Source: Rhodospirillaceae bacterium (GTDB taxonomy: Bacteria > Pseudomonadota > Alphaproteobacteria > Rhodospirillales > Casp-alpha2). From it: a stretch of 64,000 bases of DNA. The first letter of the stretch is position 1; each line of letters opens with the position of its first letter. Under the pieces are notes generated by a model that made no database searches, was not told where the DNA came from, and worked only from the letters and a program-made list of their open reading frames with translations. This document shows positions 17,684 to 26,128 of the stretch, piece after piece. The stretch lies in NCBI GenBank assembly GCA_002696205.1, contig NZRL01000132.1, positions 28,863 to 92,862 of the forward strand, in the 5' to 3' direction. A program made the position numbers and the translations under genes.

Positions 17684-18888
17684 GCCACCACGCCCCCTGC
17701 CCGCCAGGCGGCGATGTCTTCGGCGCTGAACCCGGCCTCGGCCAGGATTTCGTCGGAATGTTCGCCGACCTGAGGCGGGGCGCTGTCGATGGCGCCCGAC
17801 CCGTGGGCCAGCTTGAACCCCGGGCCGACCAGGCGCAGCGGGCCATGTGCCGAGTCCACTTCCTGCAGCAGGTTGCGCGCCGCGACCTGGGGATGTTCGG
17901 CGATCTCGTCGATGCCCTTGACCGTGGCACAAGGCACGTCGGCCTCGGTCAGGCGTTGTTCCCAGGATTCGGGATCGCCGTCGCGCATGGCGCCTTCGAT
18001 AACGTCGCGAAGGGCGCCCGCGTTTTCCGTCCGTGTCGTCCAATCGGCGAAGCGGGGGTCGGACAATGCGTCCTCCCGCCCCAGCGCCTTCATCAGATTG
18101 ACGAACTGTTTTTCCAACAGGATCGCCAGGATGATGAACCCGTTGCCGCAGCGGAAGCGGTCGGCGGTGACCTTGCGGGTCACCGAAAGGTTGCCGTACT
18201 GCCGCTGCACGAAGCCGGCGACGGTGTATTCCGTGACGTGCTGGGCCAGGAAATTAAGGGTCGAATCCAGCATGGCGACGTCGACGAACTGGCCCTCGCC
18301 GGTCATTGTTCGCTGATGCAGGGCGGCGGAGACGGCGAACGCGCCGGTCATCCCGCCGATCATGTCGCAGGCGGCGAAGCCCGCGCGCATGGGCCCGCCC
18401 TCGGGCTCGCCGGTGATCGACATGATGCCGGACATGGCCTGGATCTTGCCGTCGAACGCGGCCTTGGCGCTTTCCGGCCCGGAATGGCCGAAGCCGGAAA
18501 CGGCGCAATAGATCAGTTTCGGGTTGATCGCCTTCAGCGTCTCATACCCCAGGCCGAAGCGGTCCATGACGCCCGGGCGGAAGTTCTCCCAGACGATGTC
18601 GGCGTCTTCGACCAGGCGTTTGACGATTTCCTGGGCCTCGGGCTTTTTCAAATCCAGCGTCAGGCTGCGCTTGTTCGCGTTGATCGACATGAAAGCCGGC
18701 GCCATGTTGCGGTCGACCCATTCCTGGCTGAGCTGCGCACGCCGGTTGTCCTCGCCGCCGATAGGTTCGATCTTGACGACGTCGGCGCCCAACAGGGCGA
18801 ATTGATAGGTCCCGAACGGGCCGGCGAAGAAGCGGGTGAAGTCGAGAACCTTGATGCCCTCGAAGGGGCGCGGGCCTGTGCCGGTCAT
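17680..18888 (-). CDS. CaiB/BaiF family III CoA-transferase
   Basis: A 402-residue family III CoA-transferase, which moves CoA between carboxylic acids through an aspartyl anhydride. Start MTGTGPRPFEGIKVLDFTRF overlaps the GrdB-like stop by 4 bp (18885-18888). Family landmarks: VLDFTRFFAGPFGTYQFALLG, VVKIEPIGGEDNR, ENFRPGVMDRFGLGYE, IYCAVSGFGHSGP and the MSGIMSITGEPEGGP segment with the nucleophile Asp following (ACDMIGG, aligned with the usual yxDxxaG). It likely activates the operon substrate as a CoA thioester; acceptor and donor unknown. Confidence 0.9.
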   Translation of the reverse strand: MTGTGPRPFEGIKVLDFTRFFAGPFGTYQFALLGADVVKIEPIGGEDNRRAQLSQEWVDRNMAPAFMSINANKRSLTLDLKKPEAQEIVKRLVEDADIVWENFRPGVMDRFGLGYETLKAINPKLIYCAVSGFGHSGPESAKAAFDGKIQAMSGIMSITGEPEGGPMRAGFAACDMIGGMTGAFAVSAALHQRTMTGEGQFVDVAMLDSTLNFLAQHVTEYTVAGFVQRQYGNLSVTRKVTADRFRCGNGFIILAILLEKQFVNLMKALGREDALSDPRFADWTTRTENAGALRDVIEGAMRDGDPESWEQRLTEADVPCATVKGIDEIAEHPQVAARNLLQEVDSAHGPLRLVGPGFKLAHGSGAIDSAPPQVGEHSDEILAEAGFSAEDIAAWRAGGVVA

Positions 18889-19871
18889 GCCCCACCTCCG
18901 GCCGCGGCCTTTTTCTGCAATTCCTTTTCGCGCAGTTCCTTGGCGACGATGCGGGCGTTTTCCGCCTCGGCGCGAAGGGCTTCGACCTCTTCCGGTGAGC
19001 GGCGGTCGATGTTGCAATAATCGCCTTTCCAATCCGGATCGTCCGACCAGCGCAGCGGCGATTGCACCGTGGTGCGCGGGCCGATGGCGCTTTCCAAGAC
19101 TTTCAGGCCCAGTTCCAGCGTCTCCGCCTGGGACGCCGGATCGTGCGGCCGCCCGGCGGCGTTCCCCAGGGGAAAATCGCTGAACATGAAGCGCGGCACG
19201 CCGCAATATTCGACGATGTCCTTGGCACAGCCCATGACCACCGTCGGAATGCCGTTGGCTTCCAGATGCCGCGCGATCAGGCAGAGCGTCTGATGACAGA
19301 TCGGACAGTTGGGGATCAGGATCGCCACGTCGGCGCCGTCTTCGCGGCAGCGCTTGAAGATCTCCGGGCAATCGACGTCCAACGTGTGCTGCTGGCTGCG
19401 GTTGGTCGGCGCCCCGTGGAAGCGTTGCGTCAAGGACCCGATCCGCCCGGCCGCGACCGCGTCGCGGAGGGCGGCCAGCGGAAACCAGGCGCGGCCGTCC
19501 TCCATCGAGGTATGGATGCGATCGATCCCGACGTGCGAGATGCGCAGATCGTGTTCTTCCGACGTGTCGCCGGAATAGACCTGATAGAACTTGGCGGCGG
19601 AGTTATAGGGTGCGCCCGGTCCCTGCGGGCCCTTGTCCGGCTGATAGGGGGCCGCCGTGGTGATGAAGGTCACCTTCGATTCCGCGAGCGGCTTTTTCAG
19701 CGGCGCAAACGGCACGTCGATGTAATGGGCCCAGACGTAGGGGTTGTCGTAACCGAGTGCCAGATACCATTCACGGGTCCGGCGCATGTAGGGAACCGGC
19801 TGGTCCAATTCGGGCGCGAAGATCGCGCCGCGGCCGGGCTTGCCGCCGGCCGGGATTTTACTCGATGTCAT
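18885..19871 (-). CDS. GrdB/PrdB-family reductase subunit with CxxC in place of selenocysteine
   Basis: A 328-residue protein of the glycine/sarcosine/betaine/D-proline reductase selenoprotein-B family. Recognisable parts: FPLAALRDAVAAGRIGSL (the family fPvdrL-G-IG-L segment) and ILIPNCPICHQTLC, where Cys189-Pro-Ile-Cys192-His193 occupies the redox-active site that is Sec-containing in clostridial enzymes. Full-length clostridial GrdB is longer (about 430 residues). The last 40 residues are a charged helix. First gene of the operon; GAGGT lies 6 bp before the ATG. In anaerobes the family splits C-N bonds reductively; what the aerobic Cys versions do is not established to my knowledge. Confidence 0.72.
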   Translation of the reverse strand: MTSSKIPAGGKPGRGAIFAPELDQPVPYMRRTREWYLALGYDNPYVWAHYIDVPFAPLKKPLAESKVTFITTAAPYQPDKGPQGPGAPYNSAAKFYQVYSGDTSEEHDLRISHVGIDRIHTSMEDGRAWFPLAALRDAVAAGRIGSLTQRFHGAPTNRSQQHTLDVDCPEIFKRCREDGADVAILIPNCPICHQTLCLIARHLEANGIPTVVMGCAKDIVEYCGVPRFMFSDFPLGNAAGRPHDPASQAETLELGLKVLESAIGPRTTVQSPLRWSDDPDWKGDYCNIDRRSPEEVEALRAEAENARIVAKELREKELQKKAAAGGGA

Positions 19872-19910
19872 CCTCTGACCTCGTGGTTTTGAGAAGGTCG
19901 TCTGTTGTTA

Positions 19911-19933
19911 TATGTTCCAATATATAGAACATA
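19911..19933. promoter_or_regulatory. Inverted repeat TATGTTC-N9-GAACATA, candidate IclR operator
   Basis: Perfect 7-bp arms with an AT-only-like centre (CAATATATA), about 40 bp upstream of the GrdB-like start codon. AT-rich dyads with short arms are typical IclR-family operators, and the only IclR regulator in the window is encoded in the adjacent operon. Binding is inferred. Confidence 0.5.
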
Positions 19934-19988
19934 AATTCCGAAGAACAGAACAATCTCTCCATGGGCTTGCCCCAGGGTCCGATTGTGT

Positions 19989-20003
19989 GATTGTATGACA
20001 ATC
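19989..20003. promoter_or_regulatory. Palindrome GATTGT-ATG-ACAATC
   Basis: Perfect 6-bp arms with a 3-bp centre in the same divergent region. It resembles FCD-type GntR operators, and a GntR/FCD gene ends the coxG-coxL operon (26129-26836). The related palindrome GATTGCATGCAATC is found at 59979-59992 before another GntR/FCD gene. Confidence 0.4.
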
Positions 20004-20195
20004 TCATAATAAACCGGCGCATCAAGCACCGGACAAGAACAACAACCGGCACCGGCTCGCCGGGCAAAGGGAGGCATCCTTGGACCGGTCGGCGCCGCCG
20101 TGCGCCGGGCCGAGCCTGCCGCCCCGCATCCGACCCGCCAGAAGCCGGCCACGATCACGACAGGCCGCCTCACGGCCGTAACAGAACGGGTTGGG

Positions 20196-20846
20196 ATGAA
20201 ACTGCATAACGAATTCACGGTCCCCCTGCCGCCGGTGGCGGCCTGGGACCTTCTTCTGCAGGTGGAGCGTGTCGCCCCCTGCTTCCCCGGCGCAAAACTT
20301 CTCGAGGTCAAGGACGACGGCAGCTTCGTCGGCACGGTCTCGCTGCGTCTCGGGCCGGTGGCTCTGACCTTCAAGGGCACGGCCTCCTACGTCGAGGTCG
20401 ACAACGACAATCACAAACTGCGCGCCCAGGCCAAGGGCAACGAGGCCCGCAACCGGGGCACCGCCAGCGCCGACGTCGATTTCCGCATCGAAGCGGAAGA
20501 CGTCGACGGGGCGCCGGGATCGCGCGTCCTGATCGACACGGATTTGACCCTCGCGGGTTCCATCGCGCAATACGCGCGGGGCGGCGGCATGATCGAGGCC
20601 ACGGCCCAGGTGATGATCGACGACTTCGCCGAAACGCTGAAGGGCCTGCTCGACCGCGACCGCGTCGCCGAGGCCAAGGCCGAGGCTGCACCCGCCGCAC
20701 CCACAGGCAGTCCGCAAACGACGGAAACGCCGCGCCCCGAACCGGAAGCCGCGGCGGAAACCCCAGCGCCCGCCAGCAAGCCGCCGTCCCTGTTCACCAT
20801 TCTCTGGCGCGCCTTCAAGCGCTGGATTTCCGGGGGCAAGTCGTGA
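20196..20846 (+). CDS. CoxG-like SRPBCC protein (CO dehydrogenase subunit G family)
   Basis: A 216-residue protein. Residues 1-150 match the CoxG/SRPBCC fold (MKLHNEFTVPLPPVAAWDLL, VAPCFPGAKLLEV, ARGGGMIEATAQVMIDDFAE). Residues 150-195 are an Ala/Pro/Glu-rich linker and the C-terminus has a short basic-aromatic segment (LFTILWRAFKRWISGG) likely to touch the membrane, as proposed for CoxG anchoring of CO dehydrogenase. Start at 20196 follows GGGTTGGG. It overlaps the FAD-subunit gene by 4 bp (GTGA). CoxG proteins also accompany other molybdenum hydroxylases, so this does not prove CO oxidation. Confidence 0.85.
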   Translation: MKLHNEFTVPLPPVAAWDLLLQVERVAPCFPGAKLLEVKDDGSFVGTVSLRLGPVALTFKGTASYVEVDNDNHKLRAQAKGNEARNRGTASADVDFRIEAEDVDGAPGSRVLIDTDLTLAGSIAQYARGGGMIEATAQVMIDDFAETLKGLLDRDRVAEAKAEAAPAAPTGSPQTTETPRPEPEAAAETPAPASKPPSLFTILWRAFKRWISGGKS

Positions 20847-21712
20847 AGGCGGCGGCATTCGACTATCACCGCCCGGCGAACCGGGCCGAGGCCCTGGACA
20901 TGGTGGGCAGCCTGGACAACGCCAAGTTCCTGGCGGGCGGCCAGTCCCTGGTCGCCATGTTGAACATGCGCTACGCCATCGTCGATCACCTGATCGATCT
21001 GAACCACGTCACGGACCTGGCCGGGATCGAGATGACCGGCGACCGCCTGCGCCTGGGTGCGATGACCCGCCAGCGCGCGGTCAAGGACGACGCGGCGCTG
21101 GCCGCCCGCGCGCCGATCTTCGCCGCCGCCCTGGACTACGTCGGCCATTTTCAGACCCGCAACCGGGGCACGGTCGGCGGCAGCCTGGGCCATATGGACC
21201 CGTCGGCGGAATTGATGGCGCTGGCCACCCTGATGGATGCCGAGGTCGAGGTGCAGTCCAAGGCCCAGACCCGCAGCCTTTCCATCGCCGATTACCCCAT
21301 GGCCTATATGACCCCGGCCATCGAAATGGATGAGATGATCACCGGCGTCACCTTCGCCCTGCCCGGCGAAGGACACGGCTGGGGCTTTCATGAACATGCC
21401 CAGCGCCACGGCGATTTCGCCATCTGCGGCGTCGCGGCCTTGATGGAACTCGCGGGCGGGACGATTTCCCGCACGGCGATCACCGTCTTCGGCATCGGCA
21501 TGGCGCCGCAGCGCGCCCGCGCCGCCGAAGACATGCTGGCCAGTCAGACGCCGGGCGACGATCTCTACCGCGCCGCCGCTGACGCTTTGGACGACCTCGA
21601 CTACACCACCGACGCCATGGCGAGCGCGGCCTATCGCCGCCGCCTTGCCGGCGTGCTGACCCGCCGGGCGCTGGCCGACGCGGCCCGGCGCGCGGGAGGA
21701 GACCGCAGATGA
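20843..21712 (+). CDS. Molybdenum hydroxylase FAD-binding medium subunit (CoxM-like)
   Basis: A 289-residue subunit of the xanthine dehydrogenase family with a GTG start overlapping the coxG stop. FAD-binding motifs are AGGQS (31-35, in KFLAGGQSLVAMLNMR) and TVGGS (110-114, in RNRGTVGGSLGHMDPSAE). The C-terminal CO_deh_flav_C domain follows (VFGIGMAPQRARAAED). It shuttles electrons from the 2Fe-2S subunit to an external acceptor. Gene order M-S-L matches cox operons, and each junction is an ATGA overlap. Confidence 0.93.
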   Translation: MKAAAFDYHRPANRAEALDMVGSLDNAKFLAGGQSLVAMLNMRYAIVDHLIDLNHVTDLAGIEMTGDRLRLGAMTRQRAVKDDAALAARAPIFAAALDYVGHFQTRNRGTVGGSLGHMDPSAELMALATLMDAEVEVQSKAQTRSLSIADYPMAYMTPAIEMDEMITGVTFALPGEGHGWGFHEHAQRHGDFAICGVAALMELAGGTISRTAITVFGIGMAPQRARAAEDMLASQTPGDDLYRAAADALDDLDYTTDAMASAAYRRRLAGVLTRRALADAARRAGGDRR

Positions 21713-22215
21713 CCACGAAATCCATATCCCTCACCGTCAACGGCAAGACCGTCGACCAAGAGGTCGAACCGCGCACCCATCTGGCCGATTTCCTGCGCCA
21801 CGGGATCGGTCTGACCGGCACCCATATCGGCTGCGAGCACGGCGTCTGCGGCGCCTGTACCGTTCTGGTCGACGGCCAGGCGGTGCGCAGTTGTCTGATG
21901 CTGGCCGTCCAGGCCGATGGGGCAGAGGTCACGACCGTTGAAGGGCTCGCCGGAAATGCCGACGACCTGTCGCCGATCCAGGCGGCGTTCCGTGAATTCC
22001 ATGGCCTGCAATGCGGCTACTGCACGCCGGGTTTCCTGACGTCGTTGACCCAGTTGCTGATGGAAAACCCGGATATCGGCGAAGAAGACCTGCGCAAGGA
22101 ACTGTCGGGCAATCTTTGCCGCTGCACCGGCTACGCCGGGATCGTCCGCGCGGCCCTGGCCGCCGCCCAGGCATATAAAGAAGCCGCCGCGACCGGGATG
22201 GGAGGCAGCCGATGA
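21709..22215 (+). CDS. Molybdenum hydroxylase 2Fe-2S small subunit (CoxS-like)
   Basis: A 168-residue subunit with both 2Fe-2S clusters. The plant-ferredoxin cluster uses Cys42, Cys47, Cys50 and Cys62 (GCEHGVCGACTV...RSC) and the second cluster Cys102, Cys105, Cys137 and Cys139 (QCGYCTPGF...LCRCTGY). Passes electrons from the molybdenum site of the large subunit to FAD. ATGA overlaps on both sides. Confidence 0.95.
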   Translation: MTTKSISLTVNGKTVDQEVEPRTHLADFLRHGIGLTGTHIGCEHGVCGACTVLVDGQAVRSCLMLAVQADGAEVTTVEGLAGNADDLSPIQAAFREFHGLQCGYCTPGFLTSLTQLLMENPDIGEEDLRKELSGNLCRCTGYAGIVRAALAAAQAYKEAAATGMGGSR

Positions 22216-24560
22216 CGACGCAAATGGTCGGCAAGCCGATTCAGCGGGTCGAGGACAAGGACCTTCTGACCGGCAAGGGCAATTTCACCGATGACATCAA
22301 ATTGCCGGGCACCTTGCATGTGGCGTTCATCCGCGCGCCCTTCGCCCATGCCCGCATCACGGGCATCGATCTGGACGCCGCCCGTGACCTTGCGGGCGTG
22401 CATCTGGTGATGGCGGCGGCGGACCTGCCCGCCCCCGCCAAGGGCAAACGCATCCTGTTGCAGGTGCCGAACCCGGCGATCGCCGATCCGATCACCCAGG
22501 AACCCCTGGTCAGCGACCGCGTCGCCTTCGCCGGCGAGGCCGTCGCGGTCGTCGTCGCCGACAGCCGCGCCATCGCCGAGGACGCGGCGGAAATGGTCAT
22601 GGTCGATTACGACCCCCTGCCCACGGTCGCCAACCTGGCCCAGGCCACGGCGCCCGGCGCCGACAAGGTCCACCCCCATCTCGCCGACAACGTCGCGGCC
22701 CGCATCCATGTCGGCTACGGCGATATCGAAAGCGCCTTCCGCGACGCCGCCCATACGGTTTCGGTCACGCTCGACCAGCATCGCGGCACCGGCAACCCAA
22801 TGGAGGGCCGCGCCGTGCTGGCCGCGCCCAACGCGCTGGACGGCGGCATCACCGTCTGGTCCGCGACCCAGGCGCCGCACATCCTGCGCCGCGCCCTGGT
22901 CGATATGCTGGAAATGGCGGAAACGGATATCCGTGTCATCGCGCCGGACGTCGGCGGCGGCTTCGGCCCCAAGGTTCAGGCCTACCCCGAGGAATTCGTC
23001 ATTCCGATCTGCGCCCAGATGCTGGGCGTGCCCGTGAAATGGATCGAGGACCGGCGCGAACATCTTCTCTGCACCGTGCAGGAACGGGATCAGACCTGGT
23101 CCGTCGAAATGGCGGTGGATGCCGAGGGCAAGTTGCTGGGCGTGCGCGGGCGAATGCAGCACGATCAGGGCGCCTACCTGCCCTGGGGCGTGATCGCGCC
23201 CTATATCTCCACCGTCACCATGCCGGGGCCCTACGTCCTGCCGGCTTACGATCTGGAAACCCAGGTGATGTTCACCAACAAGGTGCCGACGGCACCCCTT
23301 CGCGGGGCCGGGCGGCCGCAGGCCGTGTTCGCCATGGAACGCCTGTTCGACCTGGCCGCCGACAGGATGGGGTTGGACCGGGCGGAACTGCGCCGCCGCA
23401 ACCTGATCCCGGCGGAAGCCATGCCCTATTCCGTGGGCCTGATCTTCCGCGACGGCCAGCCGCTGGTCTACGACAGCGGCGATTACCCCCGTTGCCAGCA
23501 GATTGCCGAGGAAAAATCCGGCTGGGCCGATTTCCCGGCCCGGCGCGAGGCCGCGTTGCGCGAAGGGCACTATATCGGACTGGGCATCGCCAATTACGTC
23601 GAAGGCACGGGCCTCGGCCCGTTCGAAGGCGCGACCACGCAGGTTCTGCCGTCGGGCCGCATCATGATCAAGACGGGTGCCGCCGGTCAGGGCCAGGGCA
23701 ACCGAACGGTCTATGCCCAGGTCGCCGCCGAAGCCTTCAACGTCGATATCTCCCAGGTCGATGTGGAACTGGGCGACACGGGCAAGATCCCCATCGGCGT
23801 CGGCGCCTTCGCCAGCCGCCTGATGGTCAACGCCGGGTCGGCGATCGACGTTTCGGCGGGCACCGTGGTGACCAAGATGAAGAAGATCGCCGCCGCCGCT
23901 TTCGAGGTTTCCGAGGACGATCTGGAACTGGTCGACGGCACCGTCCGGGTGACCGGTGAACAGGGCCCGTCCCTGACCTTCGGCGAGATGGCCCAGATGG
24001 CCAGCGGCATGCCCGGATATGTCCTGCCGGGCGGCCAGGAACCGGGCCTGTTCGCGACCCACTACTTCTCTCCGCCACAGGCCGCCTATGCCAACGGCAG
24101 TCACGCCGTGGAGGTCGAGGTCGATCCGGAAACCGGGATTGTCCGCATCGCCCGCTACATCGTCGTTCACGACTGCGGGCGGATGGTCAATCCGCTGCTG
24201 GTCGAAGGCCAGATTCAAGGCGGCCTGGCCCATGGCATCGGCAATGCGTTCCTGGAAAAGATGCGCTACGACGACGACGCCAACCCGGTGACGACGACGC
24301 TGGCCGACTATCTGCTGCCCGATGCGGACAACGTGCCGACGGCCGAGATTTATCACGTCGAATCCCCGGCCCCGCACAATCCGCTGGGCGTCAAAGGGGC
24401 CGGCGAAGGCGGCACCATTCCCGCCGCCGCCGCCGTCGTCTCGGCGGTGGAAGACGCACTTCGTCCCTTCGGTATTCAGATCGACGAAGCGCCGATCCTG
24501 CCCGAACGCATTTGTGAATTGATCGACGCGGCCCGCCAAGACACTCAGGAGGCTTCATGA
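22212..24560 (+). CDS. Molybdenum hydroxylase large subunit (CoxL form-II-like)
   Basis: A 782-residue molybdopterin-cytosine-dinucleotide-type catalytic subunit. The active-site loop reads APLRGAGRPQ (361-370), near the form II AYRGAGR and far from the AYXCSFR that defines genuine aerobic CO dehydrogenase, so CO is an unlikely substrate. The catalytic glutamate is present at 732 (GVKGAGEGGTIP). DVGGGFGPK and TGAAGQGQGN cofactor segments are intact. It hydroxylates an aldehyde, purine or aromatic heterocycle carbon; the neighbouring crotonase, PcaD-like hydrolase and GntR suggest a catabolic pathway for an organic acid or heterocycle. Confidence 0.93.
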   Translation: MTTQMVGKPIQRVEDKDLLTGKGNFTDDIKLPGTLHVAFIRAPFAHARITGIDLDAARDLAGVHLVMAAADLPAPAKGKRILLQVPNPAIADPITQEPLVSDRVAFAGEAVAVVVADSRAIAEDAAEMVMVDYDPLPTVANLAQATAPGADKVHPHLADNVAARIHVGYGDIESAFRDAAHTVSVTLDQHRGTGNPMEGRAVLAAPNALDGGITVWSATQAPHILRRALVDMLEMAETDIRVIAPDVGGGFGPKVQAYPEEFVIPICAQMLGVPVKWIEDRREHLLCTVQERDQTWSVEMAVDAEGKLLGVRGRMQHDQGAYLPWGVIAPYISTVTMPGPYVLPAYDLETQVMFTNKVPTAPLRGAGRPQAVFAMERLFDLAADRMGLDRAELRRRNLIPAEAMPYSVGLIFRDGQPLVYDSGDYPRCQQIAEEKSGWADFPARREAALREGHYIGLGIANYVEGTGLGPFEGATTQVLPSGRIMIKTGAAGQGQGNRTVYAQVAAEAFNVDISQVDVELGDTGKIPIGVGAFASRLMVNAGSAIDVSAGTVVTKMKKIAAAAFEVSEDDLELVDGTVRVTGEQGPSLTFGEMAQMASGMPGYVLPGGQEPGLFATHYFSPPQAAYANGSHAVEVEVDPETGIVRIARYIVVHDCGRMVNPLLVEGQIQGGLAHGIGNAFLEKMRYDDDANPVTTTLADYLLPDADNVPTAEIYHVESPAPHNPLGVKGAGEGGTIPAAAAVVSAVEDALRPFGIQIDEAPILPERICELIDAARQDTQEAS

Positions 24561-25294
24561 CCCGCACCCCCTTCATGATCGAAACGGAAATGGGGGGTGC
24601 TGCCCCCACCATCTGGCTGACCAATTCGGCGGACGGCAACCGCCTGACCGGGGACGACATCACGGCTCTGGGCCATGCGGTCCGCGCCGCCGGCGAGGAC
24701 GCCGCCGCCCGCGTCGTCGTGATCCGCGCCGAAGGCGACGATTTCTGCCTGGGCCGCATCCCGACACCGAAGAGGGACCGCCCGCCCTCGGCCCTGACGC
24801 TGCAGGAAAAAGTCACCGGGCCGATCATGGGCCTTTATGCGAACGTGCGGGCGACGCCCGTGCCCGTGCTGGCCGTGGTTCAGGGCGAGGCCCGGGGTTT
24901 CGGTTGTGCCTTCACCGGGCAATGCGATCTGGCGATCGCGTCGTCGAACGCGACCTTCTCGATGCCGGAAATGGATGTGAATCTGCCGCCGACGCTTGCG
25001 ATCTCCGCCGTGCTGGGCAAGGTTCCGATCAAGAAACTGACCCATCTGGTCTACACCCGGGAAAAGATTTCCGCCGAGGAAGCCTTGATGTTCGGTCTGG
25101 TCGGCGAAGTCTGCGAGCCGGAAGATTTGAACGCCCGCACCGACCATATCATCGGCCAACTGGTCGACCGCCGCCGCCCGGCGCTGGAAACCATCAAGCA
25201 GTACCTGGCGACGGCACCCCATGTGGATACCGCCGCCGCCGCGACAATGGCGGAAGCCATGCTGCCCGTCGTGCTATCGTCGCCGGACGCGTAA
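24557..25294 (+). CDS. Enoyl-CoA hydratase/isomerase (crotonase) family protein
   Basis: A 245-residue crotonase whose ATG overlaps the large-subunit stop (24557-24560). Core segments DDFCLGRIP (61-69) and VVQGEARGFGCAFTGQCDLA (108-126) form the oxyanion hole. The first hydratase glutamate position is Ala118, while the second, Glu138 (FSMPEMDVN), is kept. A single catalytic Glu is common in isomerases and hydrolases of the family. As part of the molybdenum-hydroxylase operon it may act on a CoA ester or a ring-opening product; no CoA ligase is present in the operon. Confidence 0.85.
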   Translation: MTRTPFMIETEMGGAAPTIWLTNSADGNRLTGDDITALGHAVRAAGEDAAARVVVIRAEGDDFCLGRIPTPKRDRPPSALTLQEKVTGPIMGLYANVRATPVPVLAVVQGEARGFGCAFTGQCDLAIASSNATFSMPEMDVNLPPTLAISAVLGKVPIKKLTHLVYTREKISAEEALMFGLVGEVCEPEDLNARTDHIIGQLVDRRRPALETIKQYLATAPHVDTAAAATMAEAMLPVVLSSPDA

Positions 25295-25330
25295 ACCAGA
25301 CCACCACCAGACCAACAGGAGTACTCTTCC

Positions 25331-26113
25331 ATGCCCACCATCGACGCCAACGGCGAAACCCTGGCCTACGAGCGCGCCGGCAGCGGCCCGGCCCTGGTCC
25401 TGATCCACAGCCTGGGCACCAATTCCTGGCTTTGGGCGGACCAGATCACGCGCTGGAAATCCGATTTCGACGTCATCGCCTTCGACGCGCGCGGGCACGG
25501 CGGATCGACCAACAACGGCGGCGTGACCATGAAGAACGTGGCGGCCGATATCCTGGCGGCATTGGACGCCCTGGGCGTCGGCGAGGCGACCTTCCTCGGC
25601 ATTTCCATGGGCGGTCTGATTTCCGCCCATATCAACGCCGCCGCCCCCGAACGGGTCAAAAGCATCGTCATCGCCGACAGCTTCTCGGCCCTGGGCGCCG
25701 CCGGGCCGGAAAAGGTCGCGGCCATGGAAGGCCGGATCGTGCCGATGACCATGGAGGACTGGGGCGCCGCCTATGCGGGCGAAACCCTGCTGCCGACGAC
25801 CGGCGACGATCTTCGGCGGAAGCTCGCGGGCGGCATCGCGGCGATGGAGAAAGAAAACTACCTGCAAACCACGCGGTCGGTCTTCACCTCGGACGTCAGC
25901 GCCGAAATGGCGGCGATCACCGCCCCCGTGCTGGTCGTCTGCGGCGACAAGGACGACCGCACGCCGCCGGCGGCCTCGGAAAAGATCGCCGAGATCATCC
26001 CGGGCGCCGAGTTGAAGATGATTCCCGATGCGGCCCATCTGTCGAACCTGGACAATCCGTCCGGCTTCCACGCCGCCGTCGATCCCTTCCTCGCGGCCAA
26101 GGCTGCCGGATAA
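25331..26113 (+). CDS. Alpha/beta hydrolase, 3-oxoadipate enol-lactonase (PcaD)-like
   Basis: A 260-residue alpha/beta hydrolase. Nucleophile Ser92 in GISMGG, acid Asp209 (CGDKDDRTPP) and His236 (DAAHLSN) complete the triad; LVLIHSLGTNSWLW carries the oxyanion hole. Size and motifs match PcaD enol-lactonases, though the same subfamily includes ring-cleavage and ester hydrolases. AGGAG lies 9 bp before the ATG. Likely hydrolyses a lactone or ring product generated downstream of the molybdenum hydroxylase. The exact substrate is inference. Confidence 0.87.
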   Translation: MPTIDANGETLAYERAGSGPALVLIHSLGTNSWLWADQITRWKSDFDVIAFDARGHGGSTNNGGVTMKNVAADILAALDALGVGEATFLGISMGGLISAHINAAAPERVKSIVIADSFSALGAAGPEKVAAMEGRIVPMTMEDWGAAYAGETLLPTTGDDLRRKLAGGIAAMEKENYLQTTRSVFTSDVSAEMAAITAPVLVVCGDKDDRTPPAASEKIAEIIPGAELKMIPDAAHLSNLDNPSGFHAAVDPFLAAKAAG

Positions 26114-26128
26114 CGGCTGGGGCGGATC

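Larger units (their letters stand above)
19872..20195. other. Divergent intergenic region between GrdB-like operon and coxG operon
   Basis: This 324-bp space separates two divergent operons. The half next to the GrdB-like gene (19890-20030) is AT-rich, in contrast to its surroundings, and carries the two inverted repeats listed separately. The half toward coxG (20030-20190) is GC-rich and open in one frame, but I see no start or motif that supports a gene there. Confidence 0.7.

Noticed and set aside
22131-24539. Long minus-strand open frame of about 800 codons
   Set aside because: It is antisense to the molybdenum hydroxylase large subunit; its His/Arg/Asp-rich composition is typical of a GC-rich shadow frame. 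Similar long frames at 6411-8558, 51828-54182, 54149-56242 and 56828-58936 were rejected for the same reason.
20843-24560. Aerobic carbon monoxide dehydrogenase (coxMSL)
   Set aside because: Gene order and CoxG fit, but the large subunit has PLRGAGR and not AYXCSFR, so I annotate it only as a CoxL-like molybdenum hydroxylase.
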